Positions 32,866 through 43,053 are shown, counted from the first letter of the stretch. The stretch: DNA of 64,000 nt from Flavobacterium sp. ov086 (GCF_900187965.1 NZ_FZNL01000019.1:62001-126000); one strand, 5' to 3'. Made by a program: numbers and translations. The notes: generated from the letters alone by a model not told the origin.

Positions 32866-33315
32866 TTATACTAATAATTTCTTTACAATTGCTGAGATTG
32901 TTTTTCCTTCAGCAGTTCCGCCTAATTGTGCAGATGCTAATCCCATAACTTTCCCCATTGAAGCAATTCCAGAAGCTCCAGTTTCAGCAATAATTTTTGC
33001 TACTACTGCTTCTACTTCTTCTTCACTTAATTGTGCCGGTAAAAACTTCTCAATTACTGCAACCTGAGCCAATTCTGGTTCAGCAAGATCAGGACGGTTT
33101 TGTTCTGTAAAGATTCTAGCGCTTTCTTTACGAGTTTTAACCAATCTTTGAAGTAATTTAACTTCGTCATCTTCTGTTAATTCTTCTTTAGAACCTGAAG
33201 CCGTTGCAGCTAATAACATTTCAGATTTAATTGCTCTTAAAGCTTCTAATGCTACTGTATCTTTTGCTCTCATGGCGGTTTTAATCTCGTCCATGATTAA
33301 TGTTTGTAAACTCAT
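32866..33315 (-). CDS. GatB/YqeY domain-containing protein
   Basis: A 149-residue soluble protein equal to the C-terminal YqeY-like domain of the GatB tRNA amidotransferase subunit, standing alone. Family markers are MDEIKTAMRAKDTVALEALRA near the start, RKESARIFTEQNRPDLAEPE in the middle and GKVMGLASAQLGG near the end. Such proteins may bind tRNA, but no activity is proven. The tRNA-Arg gene lies just downstream on the same strand. Confidence 0.93.
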   Translation of the reverse strand: MSLQTLIMDEIKTAMRAKDTVALEALRAIKSEMLLAATASGSKEELTEDDEVKLLQRLVKTRKESARIFTEQNRPDLAEPELAQVAVIEKFLPAQLSEEEVEAVVAKIIAETGASGIASMGKVMGLASAQLGGTAEGKTISAIVKKLLV

Positions 33316-33479
33316 TTTAAAATTTTTATTTAAACAAGCCTTAGCTTATAGATTGATATATTTATTTTAAATTTATTCTTGACTAATTATCTTAAGCGAG
33401 GCCAAATGGATTCGAAGCGATAATAAGATTCACTTTAAAAGCGTATCAAAGAAGTCAAATTTTAAATTCTGTGCGAAGA

Positions 33480-33523
33480 TAAAAAAAATAACCCGAAAAT
33501 TAAATCCAATTCTCGGGTTATCC
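33480..33523 (-). terminator. Terminator of the division/cell-wall operon after ftsZ
   Basis: On the minus strand ATAACCCGAGAAT pairs with ATTTTCGGGTTAT (arms 33509-33521 and 33488-33500, one mismatch), followed by a T-run. Confidence 0.85.
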
Positions 33524-33544
33524 ATATTTATTATGATTGCAAAA

Positions 33545-35554
33545 TTAATCTACATTGTCATGCAAAAATGAATTGTTTGAACGTAGTTGCAAATCGTTGT
33601 TACTATCTGTTCCAACTGATATTCTGGAACTGGTGTTATTTGATTGTGAATTAGACAAATCAATTCCTAATCTTTTATAAGCAGGCTCTTTTTCCAGTTC
33701 GTCAATTCTTGAAACGTTATTATGAAATTTATAATTAAATTCTTTTAGTTTCTTTCTTCTCTCTTCAGCTCTTAATCGTAACGTTTCCTCAATTGTTAAT
33801 TCCATTGGAGAAACATGTGATGTTGTTGAATAATCAGCTTCGCTTGCAAAATCAACTCTTGGCTTCATAGTGATATTTAATTCCTCAGGAATTACATCTT
33901 CGATCACTTTTTCAACCGGTTTTGATGCCACTAAATCATTTTCAACTTCCATATATTCTTCTAAAGAATATTTGATGATTCCGTTTTCAGAAAGTTCTGT
34001 TACCGGTACAAATTGTACTGGATCATTTACTTTTATATTACGGGTCTCATTTGATAATTCAAACAAGATTTTAGTCTCTTGTTGTTCAGTAACTGGCTCT
34101 CTTTTTACTTCTGGCTCTGATCTGTAAAGTGGTAAATCAAATGAAAAAGTCGTTTGTTCTTCTCTTTCAAAAGTTCTTTGCTGAACAGGTTTCACTTCCT
34201 GAAAAGCTTGCACTTCAGGAGCAGGAGTTGATATTGTAAAATCGATATCTGTAATTGGCGAAACGATCTCAAAAGTCACATCAAGATTCTTGATAAACTC
34301 AGACATTACCACTAATTCTTCCTGATTAATAGTTGGAGCAACTGCAACTGGAGCAACCGGAGTTGGAATTACGGGAGCAACCGTATCAGCAAACGAGGTA
34401 TCTTCCATTAAATCAAAAACAATCTTTTCTTCTGATTTTGCAGTAGATGTTTCTGTATTTACATCAAAAGAAGTTAATGTCTTATTTGTTAAATCATAAA
34501 CACTTCTTTGATCGTCTCCTAATGTATGGATGATTTTTTTAGGCTCAGTATTTACAATTTCGTTTTGTTGTTCCACATCAAAACCTGTCGCAATAATAGT
34601 CACGGCAATAGCATCACCAAGGGTTTCGTCTTCACCAACTCCCATGATAATATTAGCATTATGCCCCGCTTCTACTTGAATATGATCGTTGATTTCTCCA
34701 ATCTCATCCAGTGTAATTTCGTTTGATCCAGAAACGATAAGCAACAATACGTTTTTGGCTCCTGTAATTTTGTTGTCGTTTAACAACGGAGAATCCAATG
34801 CCGAAACGATAGCATCTTTCGCTCTGTTCTCACCCGCAGCAACAGAAGATCCCATGATAGCTGTTCCACTGTTTGATAAAACAGTTTTTGCATCACGTAA
34901 ATCGATATTTTGAGTATAGTGGTGCGTAATTACTTCGGCAATACCTCTTGAGGCTGTTGCTAAAACTTCATCCGCTTTAGAGAATCCGGCTTTAAAACCA
35001 AGATTTCCGTACACTTCTCTTAACTTATTATTATTAATTACAATTAGTGAATCAACTTGCTTACGCAATTTTTCGATTCCTAAAAGTGCTTGTTCCTGAC
35101 GAACTTTCCCTTCAAACTGAAACGGAATTGTCACAATACCAACAGTCAGGATTTCTCTTTCTTTTGCCAATTGTGCAATTACCGGAGCTGCACCTGTACC
35201 TGTTCCACCACCCATACCAGCGGTAATAAATACCATCTTAGTACCACGGTCTAACATTTTTTCGATATCAGCGATACTTTCAATAGCAGATTGTTGTCCT
35301 ACATCAGGATTTGCTCCTGCTCCAAGACCTTCTGTTAAATTCATTCCTAACTGAATTTTGTTAGGTACCGAACTGTTCTGTAGTGCCTGTGAATCAGTAT
35401 TACAAACGATAAAATCTACGCCTTTAATACCTTGTTTAAACATGTGATTGATAGCGTTACTACCACCTCCGCCTACACCTATTACTTTGATTACATTTGA
35501 TTGGTTTTTTGGTAAATCAAATGAAATACTTCCAAATTCTGAGTTGCTCATCAT
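33545..35554 (-). CDS. ftsZ: Cell division protein FtsZ with long C-terminal extension
   Basis: A 669-residue tubulin-like GTPase that forms the division ring. The core (about 20-330) has GVGGGGSNAINHM, the tubulin signature GGMGGGTGTGAAPVIA and the T7-loop region. E. coli FtsZ is 383 residues; the extra 300 or so residues here are an acidic, Pro/Glu-rich linker and a conserved basic end (ERRKKLKEFNYKFHNN) typical of Bacteroidota. Two adjacent Met codons exist; the second (35551) is equally likely as the start. Last gene of the cluster. Confidence 0.97.
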   Translation of the reverse strand: MMSNSEFGSISFDLPKNQSNVIKVIGVGGGGSNAINHMFKQGIKGVDFIVCNTDSQALQNSSVPNKIQLGMNLTEGLGAGANPDVGQQSAIESIADIEKMLDRGTKMVFITAGMGGGTGTGAAPVIAQLAKEREILTVGIVTIPFQFEGKVRQEQALLGIEKLRKQVDSLIVINNNKLREVYGNLGFKAGFSKADEVLATASRGIAEVITHHYTQNIDLRDAKTVLSNSGTAIMGSSVAAGENRAKDAIVSALDSPLLNDNKITGAKNVLLLIVSGSNEITLDEIGEINDHIQVEAGHNANIIMGVGEDETLGDAIAVTIIATGFDVEQQNEIVNTEPKKIIHTLGDDQRSVYDLTNKTLTSFDVNTETSTAKSEEKIVFDLMEDTSFADTVAPVIPTPVAPVAVAPTINQEELVVMSEFIKNLDVTFEIVSPITDIDFTISTPAPEVQAFQEVKPVQQRTFEREEQTTFSFDLPLYRSEPEVKREPVTEQQETKILFELSNETRNIKVNDPVQFVPVTELSENGIIKYSLEEYMEVENDLVASKPVEKVIEDVIPEELNITMKPRVDFASEADYSTTSHVSPMELTIEETLRLRAEERRKKLKEFNYKFHNNVSRIDELEKEPAYKRLGIDLSNSQSNNTSSRISVGTDSNNDLQLRSNNSFLHDNVD

Positions 35555-35637
35555 CTTTTTGGTTTTTGAAATTCTTATTTAATACATTTTTTACTCTTGA
35601 CTTGGGGCCAATAGTAATTCCTTTTCTCTTTATTATC

Positions 35638-37059
35638 TTATTCTGCGTTGTCTAAAAAATCTTTGATTTTGTCGACATATCGGTCAAAAAATGATCTTCT
35701 AATTTTTGTTTCCGTAGATTCTTCTTTAGACGAATTATTTCTAACTTCCCTTGTGTCTTCAATAGTTTCTACTCTTTCAACGTAGTTTTCTTCAACTTCG
35801 TATCGTTGCTGAACAGGTTGTTGTGTTTGAGGTGGCACGTTTCTGTAAACCACTTTTGGCTGCTCATTCACAATTTCCATTCTAACAGCACTTTGCGTAC
35901 TATTTTCGATACTATTCATTACTAATCCAACTGCTGTTGCAAATAACGGACTAGAAATTTCTTCGCTCGAGTTCCCTGCTAAATGCTCGTTTGGATATCC
36001 AATTCTGGTATCCATACCTGTAATGTACTCTACTAATTGTTTTATATGTTTTAGTTGAGCGCCACCACCTGTAAGAACGATTCCGGCAATTAATTTTTTA
36101 CGAGGATCTTCGTGTCCATAAGCTTTAATCTCTGCAAAAACCTGTTCAACAATTTCCACAACACGTGCGTGGATAATTTTAGATAAGTTTTTAAGCGAAA
36201 TCTCTTTTGGTTCTCTTCCTCTTAAACCAGGAATAGAAACAATCTCGTTGTCTTTATTTTCTCCCGGCCAAGCCGATCCGAATTTTACTTTTAAAAGCTC
36301 TGCTTGTTTTTCGATAATCGAACAACCTTCTTTAATGTCGTCTGTAATCACATTTCCTCCAAAAGGAATTACTGCTGTATGACGAATAATACCATCTTTA
36401 AAAATGGCTAAATCTGTTGTTCCACCACCAATATCAATTAAAGCTACACCTGCTTCTTTTTCTTCCTGACTAAGAACCGCATCTGCCGAAGCTAATGGTT
36501 CTAATGTCAATCCTGACAATTCGATTCCTGAACTCTGAATACATCTTCCAACATTTCTGATCGAAGAAGCTTGCCCAACTACTACGTGAAAACTAGATTC
36601 CAGTCTTCCGCCGTACATCCCGATTGGTTCTTTAATTTCAGATTGTCCATCTATTTTAAATTCTTGTGGCAAAACGTGAATAATTTCTTCTCCCGGTAGC
36701 ATGGCCAGCTTATTTACCTGGTCAATCAAAAGCTGAATATCTTTTTCGCCAATTACTTCTTCCGGATTATTACGGCTGATGTAATCTGTATGCTGTATAC
36801 TTCTTATGTGTTGTCCTGCGATACCAACAACAACATCTTTAATTTTATAACCTGAATTATTCTCTGCTTCAAGTATTGCTTGTTGAATTGATTGAATAGT
36901 TTGCGTAATGTTGTTTACAACTCCTCTCGCAACTCCCAAACTTTTGGATTTACCAATACCCAAAATTTCCAACTTACCATACTCATTTTTCTTGCCTATC
37001 ATAGCAACTATCTTTGTCGTTCCAATATCTAGACCTACTGCAATGTTATCTTTTTCCAT
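35638..37059 (-). CDS. ftsA: Cell division protein FtsA
   Basis: A 473-residue actin-like ATPase that anchors FtsZ to the membrane. Visible are the phosphate-1 motif VGLDIGTTKIVAMIG, the SHS2 region, phosphate-2 IDIGGGTTDLAIF and the adenosine motif IVLTGGGAQLKHI. The C-terminus (RRSFFDRYVDKIKDFLDNAE) is an amphipathic membrane-targeting helix after a Gln/Glu-rich linker. It lies between ftsQ and ftsZ in the usual order. Confidence 0.97.
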   Translation of the reverse strand: MEKDNIAVGLDIGTTKIVAMIGKKNEYGKLEILGIGKSKSLGVARGVVNNITQTIQSIQQAILEAENNSGYKIKDVVVGIAGQHIRSIQHTDYISRNNPEEVIGEKDIQLLIDQVNKLAMLPGEEIIHVLPQEFKIDGQSEIKEPIGMYGGRLESSFHVVVGQASSIRNVGRCIQSSGIELSGLTLEPLASADAVLSQEEKEAGVALIDIGGGTTDLAIFKDGIIRHTAVIPFGGNVITDDIKEGCSIIEKQAELLKVKFGSAWPGENKDNEIVSIPGLRGREPKEISLKNLSKIIHARVVEIVEQVFAEIKAYGHEDPRKKLIAGIVLTGGGAQLKHIKQLVEYITGMDTRIGYPNEHLAGNSSEEISSPLFATAVGLVMNSIENSTQSAVRMEIVNEQPKVVYRNVPPQTQQPVQQRYEVEENYVERVETIEDTREVRNNSSKEESTETKIRRSFFDRYVDKIKDFLDNAE

Positions 37060-37065
37060 TTTCTA

Positions 37066-37788
37066 TTATTTTGTGCAAACTACTTGTTCCGTAAACCTAA
37101 GGTCAATCTTATTGTATTTATATAACGAACTATCTAAAACTGCTTTTTGAAAAAAAGCTTTATAGTTTCTAAATTTCTTATCAACATTCATCGTTCTGCC
37201 AAAATCGATGAAGTAATTATAATTTCGATTAAACATTTTTAGGCTGCCATTCGGCATAATTTGTATTGCAATGATGTTTTTTTTCAAAAACCCATCGTCA
37301 TAAATTGTGCGAAATAAAGCAGCTAAATCTTCGTTATTTTTTTTATTTATTGCCCCTGAAACAAGAGGAACTCGCGCCGTAAAATTGTCCGACAAAGGCA
37401 TTTTATTTCCCTCATAGTCAATATAAAAAGATTGATCACCATCATAAACTCTCGCTATTGGTGTCTTCTGTTTTACTACCGCTTTTAGAACGCCATCGAT
37501 ACTTACAAAAACATCTGACTTCTCAATCATGTCTTGCGTATCAAGGGTTTTTTCTATCTTATTCAAATCTAACTCATCTTTTCGGATACTGGAAGCGTCT
37601 CTTTTATTTTCTATCAACAATTTATTAACCGTTTCCGGCTTCACAAAAAGCGTATTTTCTCCTACAAAAACAACCATGGATTTCTTTAATTTTCGATCTC
37701 CATTTCGATGTTGAGCAAACGAATACAAAAAAAGTACAAGCCCCAAAATGAGAATTAATCGAATATTTGTCCAATTAAATATTTTCAT
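37066..37788 (-). CDS. ftsQ: Cell division protein FtsQ
   Basis: A 240-residue bitopic membrane protein of the divisome. One membrane helix covers residues 8-26; the rest is periplasmic with a POTRA-like part (KPETVNKLLIENKRD, ...VFVSIDGVLKAVVKQKTPIARV). Sequence conservation is low, as usual for FtsQ; the position between murC and ftsA supports the call. It overlaps murC by 14 bases. Confidence 0.9.
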   Translation of the reverse strand: MKIFNWTNIRLILILGLVLFLYSFAQHRNGDRKLKKSMVVFVGENTLFVKPETVNKLLIENKRDASSIRKDELDLNKIEKTLDTQDMIEKSDVFVSIDGVLKAVVKQKTPIARVYDGDQSFYIDYEGNKMPLSDNFTARVPLVSGAINKKNNEDLAALFRTIYDDGFLKKNIIAIQIMPNGSLKMFNRNYNYFIDFGRTMNVDKKFRNYKAFFQKAVLDSSLYKYNKIDLRFTEQVVCTK

Positions 37789-39124
37789 TTAGCATTTTTT
37801 TAATTGATGGAACCATTTCTCCAATATCACCAGCTCCTATTGTTACAATTATTGGCGCATCACTGGCTTTGATCTCCGCTAATAAATCACTTTTTGCAAC
37901 AATTTTTTTGTTCGAATTCGTCATTTTTCCCAACAGCCAATCAGATGTAATTCCTTCCATCGGTAATTCGCGTGCAGGATAAATATCCATCAAAAACACT
38001 TCATCAAATTGAGATAAACTCTCCGCAAATCCATCTGCAAAATCTCTTGTTCTACTGAATAAATGTGGCTGAAAAATGGCCAAAACTTTACGATTTGGAT
38101 ACAATTCTCTAACCGCCTGGTGTACAGCATTTATCTCTGTTGGATGATGTGCATAATCATCAATATAAACCAACTTTTCAGACTTAATCTGATAAGAAAA
38201 ACGTCTTCTGATTCCGTTGAATGAAGCAATGGCTTTTGCGATGGAGTCGGTCGGGGTGCCAAACGTTTTTGCCATGGCAATAGCCATTAATCCATTCATT
38301 AAATTGTGTTTACCAGGTAATCCAAAATGCAGGTCTTTCATAATTTCCGATGGCGTTTGCACATCAAAAACATAACTTCCATCTTCAATACGAACATTGA
38401 ACGCCTTATATACAGCATCTTCATTTATAGCACATTGAACGCCTTCAAGCGGCAATTCTTTGGTTATAAACAGCTTATTCTTATTTTCTATTTTCGAAGC
38501 AAATTCTACAAACGAAGCCTCAATAGCCTCACTTGTTCCGTAAATATCCAAATGGTCCGCATCCATTGAAGTGATACAGGCGATATTTGGGTGCAAATGC
38601 AGAAATGAACGATCAAATTCATCTGCTTCTACAACCGTTACCGTTTTACCATTTCCGATTAAATTCGAATTATAATTCTCTACAATTCCACCCACAAAAG
38701 CAGTTACATCCGCTCCGCTTTCATATAAAATATGACCTAAAATACTTGATGTGGTAGTTTTTCCGTGAGTCCCGGCAACAGCGAAACTAAAAGTACCTTT
38801 AGTAATAATTCCTAAAACTTCAGCACGCTTTTTAATTTCGTAATTTCTTTCAATAAAATAATTCCATTCTGAATGTGTTTTAGGCACAGCCGGAGTAAAA
38901 ATCACCAATGTATTTTCGGCAAAATAATCTGAAGGAATTAAACTAATATTATCTTCAAAATGAATATCAATTCCGCTTTCAATCAATTCATTAGTTAACA
39001 TCGAAGGTGTTTTATCGTAACCTGAAACCTGTTTCCCTATATTTTTAAAATAGCGAGCCAGGGCACTCATTCCGATGCCTCCAATACCAATAAAATAAAC
39101 GTTTTGTATCTGATCTAAATTCAT
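37775..39124 (-). CDS. murC: UDP-N-acetylmuramate-L-alanine ligase MurC
   Basis: A 449-residue Mur ligase that adds L-Ala to UDP-MurNAc. The Rossmann start NVYFIGIGGIGMSALARYF and the ATP P-loop VAGTHGKTTTSSIL are present, as are the central YDDYAHHPTEI (YIDDYAHHPTEINAV) and the C-terminal FQPHLFSRTRDF signature, which together separate MurC from MurD/E/F. Complete and active-looking. Confidence 0.97.
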   Translation of the reverse strand: MNLDQIQNVYFIGIGGIGMSALARYFKNIGKQVSGYDKTPSMLTNELIESGIDIHFEDNISLIPSDYFAENTLVIFTPAVPKTHSEWNYFIERNYEIKKRAEVLGIITKGTFSFAVAGTHGKTTTSSILGHILYESGADVTAFVGGIVENYNSNLIGNGKTVTVVEADEFDRSFLHLHPNIACITSMDADHLDIYGTSEAIEASFVEFASKIENKNKLFITKELPLEGVQCAINEDAVYKAFNVRIEDGSYVFDVQTPSEIMKDLHFGLPGKHNLMNGLMAIAMAKTFGTPTDSIAKAIASFNGIRRRFSYQIKSEKLVYIDDYAHHPTEINAVHQAVRELYPNRKVLAIFQPHLFSRTRDFADGFAESLSQFDEVFLMDIYPARELPMEGITSDWLLGKMTNSNKKIVAKSDLLAEIKASDAPIIVTIGAGDIGEMVPSIKKMLNENI

Positions 39125-39132
39125 TTCTTTTT

Positions 39133-39166
39133 GCTTTAAGCTTTAGGCGATATGCTTTATGCATAG
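39133..39166. repeat. GCTTTAAGC-type repeat between murC and murG
   Basis: GCTTTAAGCTTTAGGC followed by ATGCTTTATGC. It is an inverted relative of the repeats around the four-helix-bundle gene at 2352-2924, the only other place in the window with this word family. Confidence 0.6.
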
Positions 39167-39193
39167 ACCTTGATCTTTATGACTATTCTTTTA

Positions 39194-40282
39194 TTACTTG
39201 ATTAATTTAACAATCTCCGCCACGATAGCTTGTGTTGCTTTTGGCATTGCTAATCGCTTTATGTTTGCACTTAATTGTTTTTGCTTTCCATCATCTTTCA
39301 ATAAGGCTTCAAAAACAATACTGAACTCACTTTCCAACTCTGATTCTTTCAATAAAATAGCTCCTTTTGCATCTACAATTGCCTGCGCATTTTTTGTTTG
39401 ATGATCTTCGGCTACGTTTGGCGACGGAATAAAAATTACTGGTTTCCCAACAATACATAATTCTGAAACCGATGATGCTCCTGCACGTGAAATAATCACA
39501 TCTGCGGCAGCATACACAAAATCCATTCTTTCAATAAAATCAACTACTTTAACATTTGGCTGATTGTATTTTTTATAATCTTCAAAATATAATTTCCCAC
39601 ATTGCCAGATAATCTGAACATCCTGCGAAAGCATATTTTGTAATTCTTTTTCAATTAACTGATTTACTCTTCTGGCACCTAAACTTCCGCCTAAAACTAA
39701 CAATGTTTTTTTATTTGGATCTAAACCATAAAAAGCAATTGCTTCATCACGTTTACTTTCAATATCAATTAAATCCTGACGAACCGGATTCCCGGTCAAA
39801 ACAATTTTTTCTTTCGGAAAAAACCTTTCTAAATTTTCGTAAGCCACGCAAATTGCATTTGCTTTTTTACTCAACAGCTTATTTGTAATTCCCGGAAAAG
39901 AATTTTGTTCCTGAATCACTGTCGGAATTCCTACCGAACCTGCCGCTTGTAATAATGGCCCACTTGCAAAACCTCCTGTACCAATTACTACATTTGGTTT
40001 AAACTGTTTGATGATTCGTCTTGACTCTAACAAACTTGTTGCCAATTTTAACGGAAACATCAAATTTTGCAAAGTCAATTTTCTTTGTAAACCTGCTATC
40101 CAAAGACCTTTTATTTCGTAACCTGCCTGAGGCACTTTTTGCATTTCCATTTTATCTTTGGCACCCACAAAAAGAAATTCAGCATCAGGGAATTGTAATT
40201 TTAACTCATTTGCAATCGCAATTGCAGGATAAATATGTCCTCCGGTCCCACCACCACTTAGTATGAATTTATACTTTGTCAT
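39194..40282 (-). CDS. murG: UDP-GlcNAc:undecaprenyl-PP-MurNAc-pentapeptide transferase MurG
   Basis: A 362-residue peripheral membrane GT-B glycosyltransferase that makes lipid II. Glycine-rich loops are clear: SGGGTGGHIYPAIAIA at residues 9-24, GTGGFASGPLL near 102 and LGGSLGARRVN near 195. The C-terminal donor site has ISRAGASSVSEL and FIPSPNVAEDHQTKNA. It sits between ftsW and murC. Confidence 0.97.
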   Translation of the reverse strand: MTKYKFILSGGGTGGHIYPAIAIANELKLQFPDAEFLFVGAKDKMEMQKVPQAGYEIKGLWIAGLQRKLTLQNLMFPLKLATSLLESRRIIKQFKPNVVIGTGGFASGPLLQAAGSVGIPTVIQEQNSFPGITNKLLSKKANAICVAYENLERFFPKEKIVLTGNPVRQDLIDIESKRDEAIAFYGLDPNKKTLLVLGGSLGARRVNQLIEKELQNMLSQDVQIIWQCGKLYFEDYKKYNQPNVKVVDFIERMDFVYAAADVIISRAGASSVSELCIVGKPVIFIPSPNVAEDHQTKNAQAIVDAKGAILLKESELESEFSIVFEALLKDDGKQKQLSANIKRLAMPKATQAIVAEIVKLIK

Positions 40283-40322
40283 ATTTTTTTTAAATTATAA
40301 CGCTTTAAAAATTATCCTATTT

Positions 40323-41639
40323 CTAAGCTTTATTTAATACTGCATTCATTGGATTTCTGGAATTATCTTCAATTGAATACATCCCTTCTTCTTCATATAT
40401 TTTTTCGTCAGCCGGCAAATCTTCTTCTGATAATTCTTTATCAATTAATCTCTGAAGTGCTTCTTTACGTCTTTCTTTTTCTTCTTGCTCTTCGGCGATT
40501 TCTTCTTCTTTTTTGGTCACGCTAATGATAATTCCGAGAGAGAAACAGGTCATCCAAATCGAACTACCCCCACTACTAATCAACGGAAGCGTTTGTCCTG
40601 TTACCGGCAATAATTCTACAGCAACCGCCATATTAATCATCGCCTGAAATATCATCGGAAACCCGAGACCGACGACGACGAGTTTTCCAAATATTGTAGT
40701 TGCTTTATGCGATGCGATCACAAATCGGAACAATAACAATAAATACAAAACCAAGATCGCTACTCCGCCCACTAATCCATATTCCTCTACAATAATAGCG
40801 TAGATAAAATCGGAAGATGATTGTGGCAAAAAGTTTTTCTGAACACTTTTTCCAGGGCCTAATCCTCCTAATTTTCCAGATGCAATTGCAATTTTTGCTT
40901 TCTCAATTTGATAATCATCTTCATCCGGTTTATCAGTTGTAAAGTTCATAATACGACTTTCCCAGGTTGATACCCTGCTGAAAAATCTTGAATCTGGAAA
41001 CGCTTTTGCTACCAAAAGAAAGAACGCCAACATCGCAATTCCTGAACCAATGATAAATCCAATATATTTCAATGGATATTTACCAATAAAAGTCAGCATC
41101 ATTACCATCGAAAATATCAACGCCGTGGTCGAAAAGTTAGCTGGCAAAATAAGCGCCAATGTTATAAAAACCGGTAACCAAAGCTGTATTAATGAAGCCT
41201 GAAACGGTTCATTCTCATCCTTGGTTTTTGACAAGTAACGTGCTACAAATATGAATAATATACTGGCTGCTAATGTCGAAGTTTGAAACGTAATCCCTAT
41301 AAACGGTACCTGAATCCAACGACTTGCATTTGCTCCTGCAATTACAGTTCCTTTAAGCAATGTATAAAGCAATAAAAACCAAACAATAGGCAACGCTATT
41401 TTTGAAATCGCTCTAAAATAATGATACGGAACTCTGTGTACCCAATAAATAATCAGGAAACCTATGCAAACGTGAGCTAAGTGTTTAACTAAATAACCCA
41501 AGGTATTCCCGGTTCCGTGACCAATGTATGCCAGATTACTACTCGCACTAAAAACAGGCATAAACGAAAACAGCGCTAATAAAGCCACGAATGACCATAT
41601 TACCCTATCCCCTTTTAATTTGTTTACTAATTCCTTCAT
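40323..41639 (-). CDS. ftsW: Septal peptidoglycan polymerase FtsW
   Basis: A SEDS-family polytopic glycosyltransferase, about 438 residues from the ATG at 41639 (MKELVNKLKGD); an ATG five codons earlier is also open. About ten membrane helices. Family markers include the VARYLSKTK region, FSTTALIFSMVMMLTFI, the GGLGPGKSVQKNFLPQSSSDF loop with the catalytic-region Asp, and LPVTGQTLPLISSGGSS. The C-terminal tail of about 60 residues is highly charged (EEEIAEEQEEKERRKE). It works with the PBP encoded upstream. Confidence 0.95.
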   Translation of the reverse strand: MKELVNKLKGDRVIWSFVALLALFSFMPVFSASSNLAYIGHGTGNTLGYLVKHLAHVCIGFLIIYWVHRVPYHYFRAISKIALPIVWFLLLYTLLKGTVIAGANASRWIQVPFIGITFQTSTLAASILFIFVARYLSKTKDENEPFQASLIQLWLPVFITLALILPANFSTTALIFSMVMMLTFIGKYPLKYIGFIIGSGIAMLAFFLLVAKAFPDSRFFSRVSTWESRIMNFTTDKPDEDDYQIEKAKIAIASGKLGGLGPGKSVQKNFLPQSSSDFIYAIIVEEYGLVGGVAILVLYLLLLFRFVIASHKATTIFGKLVVVGLGFPMIFQAMINMAVAVELLPVTGQTLPLISSGGSSIWMTCFSLGIIISVTKKEEEIAEEQEEKERRKEALQRLIDKELSEEDLPADEKIYEEEGMYSIEDNSRNPMNAVLNKA

Positions 41640-41663
41640 GCCGTTTAGTTTCAAGTTTTTCTT

Positions 41664-41710
41664 GTTTCAAGTTTCAAGTTCCTCCTAACGTGAAACTTGA
41701 AACTTGAAAC
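41664..41710. repeat. GTTTCAAGTTTCAAGTT inverted repeat
   Basis: Arms of 17 bases at 41664-41680 and 41693-41710, each two or more copies of TTTCAAG. It lies in the short gap between murD and ftsW inside the operon, with an A-run on the coding strand before it rather than a T-run after it, so it is not a normal terminator for these genes. Confidence 0.8.
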
Positions 41711-41720
41711 ATTTTTTTTA

Positions 41721-43052
41721 CTACAAGTTATGGACTGCTTGCTTAAATTGTTTTCCTCTGTCTTCGTAGTTTTCGAATAAATCGAAACTTGCACAAGCTG
41801 GTGACAATAAAACTGCATCTCCTTTTTCAGTTAAACGTTGTGCTGTTTTTACAGCGTCGTTCATATTATTTACTTCAACCATGATGTCAACAACATTCCC
41901 AAAAGCTTCAATAATTTTACGATTATCGATTCCTAAGCAGATAATTGCTTTTACTTTCTCGCGAACTAACGACATCAATTCGTTGTAATCATTTCCTTTG
42001 TCAACTCCTCCAACAATCCAAACCGTTGGAACATTCATACTGTCTAAAGCAAAGAAAGTAGCATTTACATTTGTTGCTTTTGAATCATTAATATATTGTA
42101 CATTCTGAATTTTAAGTACTTTCTCTAAACGGTGCTCAACACCTTGAAAATTAGATAAACTTTCGCGAATCGTTGCATTTCTAATTTGCATCAACTTCGC
42201 TACTGAGCTTGCTGCCATTGCGTTTTTCATGTTATGTTTTCCTTCTAACGCAATGTGTTCTGTTTCCATTGTAAACTCTTCTTGGTTGATCTTTATTTCC
42301 ATTTTGTTGTTATTTATAGAAGCCCCTTCATCGAATGTTTTAGACAATGAAAAAGGAATTAATTTTGCTTTTGTTGTGTTGTTCTTTAACCATTCTGCAA
42401 TTGCCTCATCGTCTGCATCGTAAATGAGATAATCGCTTTCGGTTTGATTCATCGTTATTCGGAACTTTGAATCGATGTAATTTTGATACTTATATTCGTA
42501 CCGGTCTAAATGATCCGGACTAATATTTGTTATAATTGCAATATCAGGTCTGTAATCTATAATTCCGTCGAGCTGAAAACTACTTAACTCAAGCACATAC
42601 GCATCGAATTTATTCTCGGCCACCTGCCAGGCAAAACTCTTTCCGATGTTTCCTCCTAAACCAACATTCAAACCAGCCGATTTCAATAAATGAAACGTAA
42701 GCATTGTCGTTGTCGTTTTACCGTTACTTCCGGTAATTCCAACCGTTAACGCTTCAGTAAAAGGTTTTGCAAATTCAATTTCCGAAATCACTTTTACTCC
42801 GGCTGCAACCAGTTTTTTTATGATGGGAGATTTCTCTGGAATTCCCGGACTTTTCATTACCACGTCGGCATTCAAAATCAGATCTTCGGTATGCTGTTCT
42901 TCTTCCCAGGCAATTTTATTAATAATAAGAACTTCTTTGTAACTCTCTTTTATCTTTCCAAAATCCGATACAAAAACATCGTATCCCTTTTTCTTCCCGA
43001 GAATAGCGGTACCTACCCCACTTTCTCCTCCTCCTAAAACTACCAATCTCAT
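41721..43052 (-). CDS. murD: UDP-N-acetylmuramoylalanine-D-glutamate ligase MurD
   Basis: A 443-residue Mur ligase adding D-Glu. N-terminal VLGGGESGVGTAILGKKKG binds the UDP part; the P-loop is GITGSNGKTTTTML; the central YELSSFQL-like VLELSSFQLDG and ITNISPDHLDRY motifs follow, and NDSKATNVNAT marks the C-terminal domain. It abuts mraY with one base between them. Confidence 0.97.
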   Translation of the reverse strand: MRLVVLGGGESGVGTAILGKKKGYDVFVSDFGKIKESYKEVLIINKIAWEEEQHTEDLILNADVVMKSPGIPEKSPIIKKLVAAGVKVISEIEFAKPFTEALTVGITGSNGKTTTTMLTFHLLKSAGLNVGLGGNIGKSFAWQVAENKFDAYVLELSSFQLDGIIDYRPDIAIITNISPDHLDRYEYKYQNYIDSKFRITMNQTESDYLIYDADDEAIAEWLKNNTTKAKLIPFSLSKTFDEGASINNNKMEIKINQEEFTMETEHIALEGKHNMKNAMAASSVAKLMQIRNATIRESLSNFQGVEHRLEKVLKIQNVQYINDSKATNVNATFFALDSMNVPTVWIVGGVDKGNDYNELMSLVREKVKAIICLGIDNRKIIEAFGNVVDIMVEVNNMNDAVKTAQRLTEKGDAVLLSPACASFDLFENYEDRGKQFKQAVHNL

Positions 43053-43053
43053 G

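Noticed and set aside
40021..40266. Plus-strand open frame opposite murG
   Set aside because: It is a shadow of the conserved murG N-terminus.
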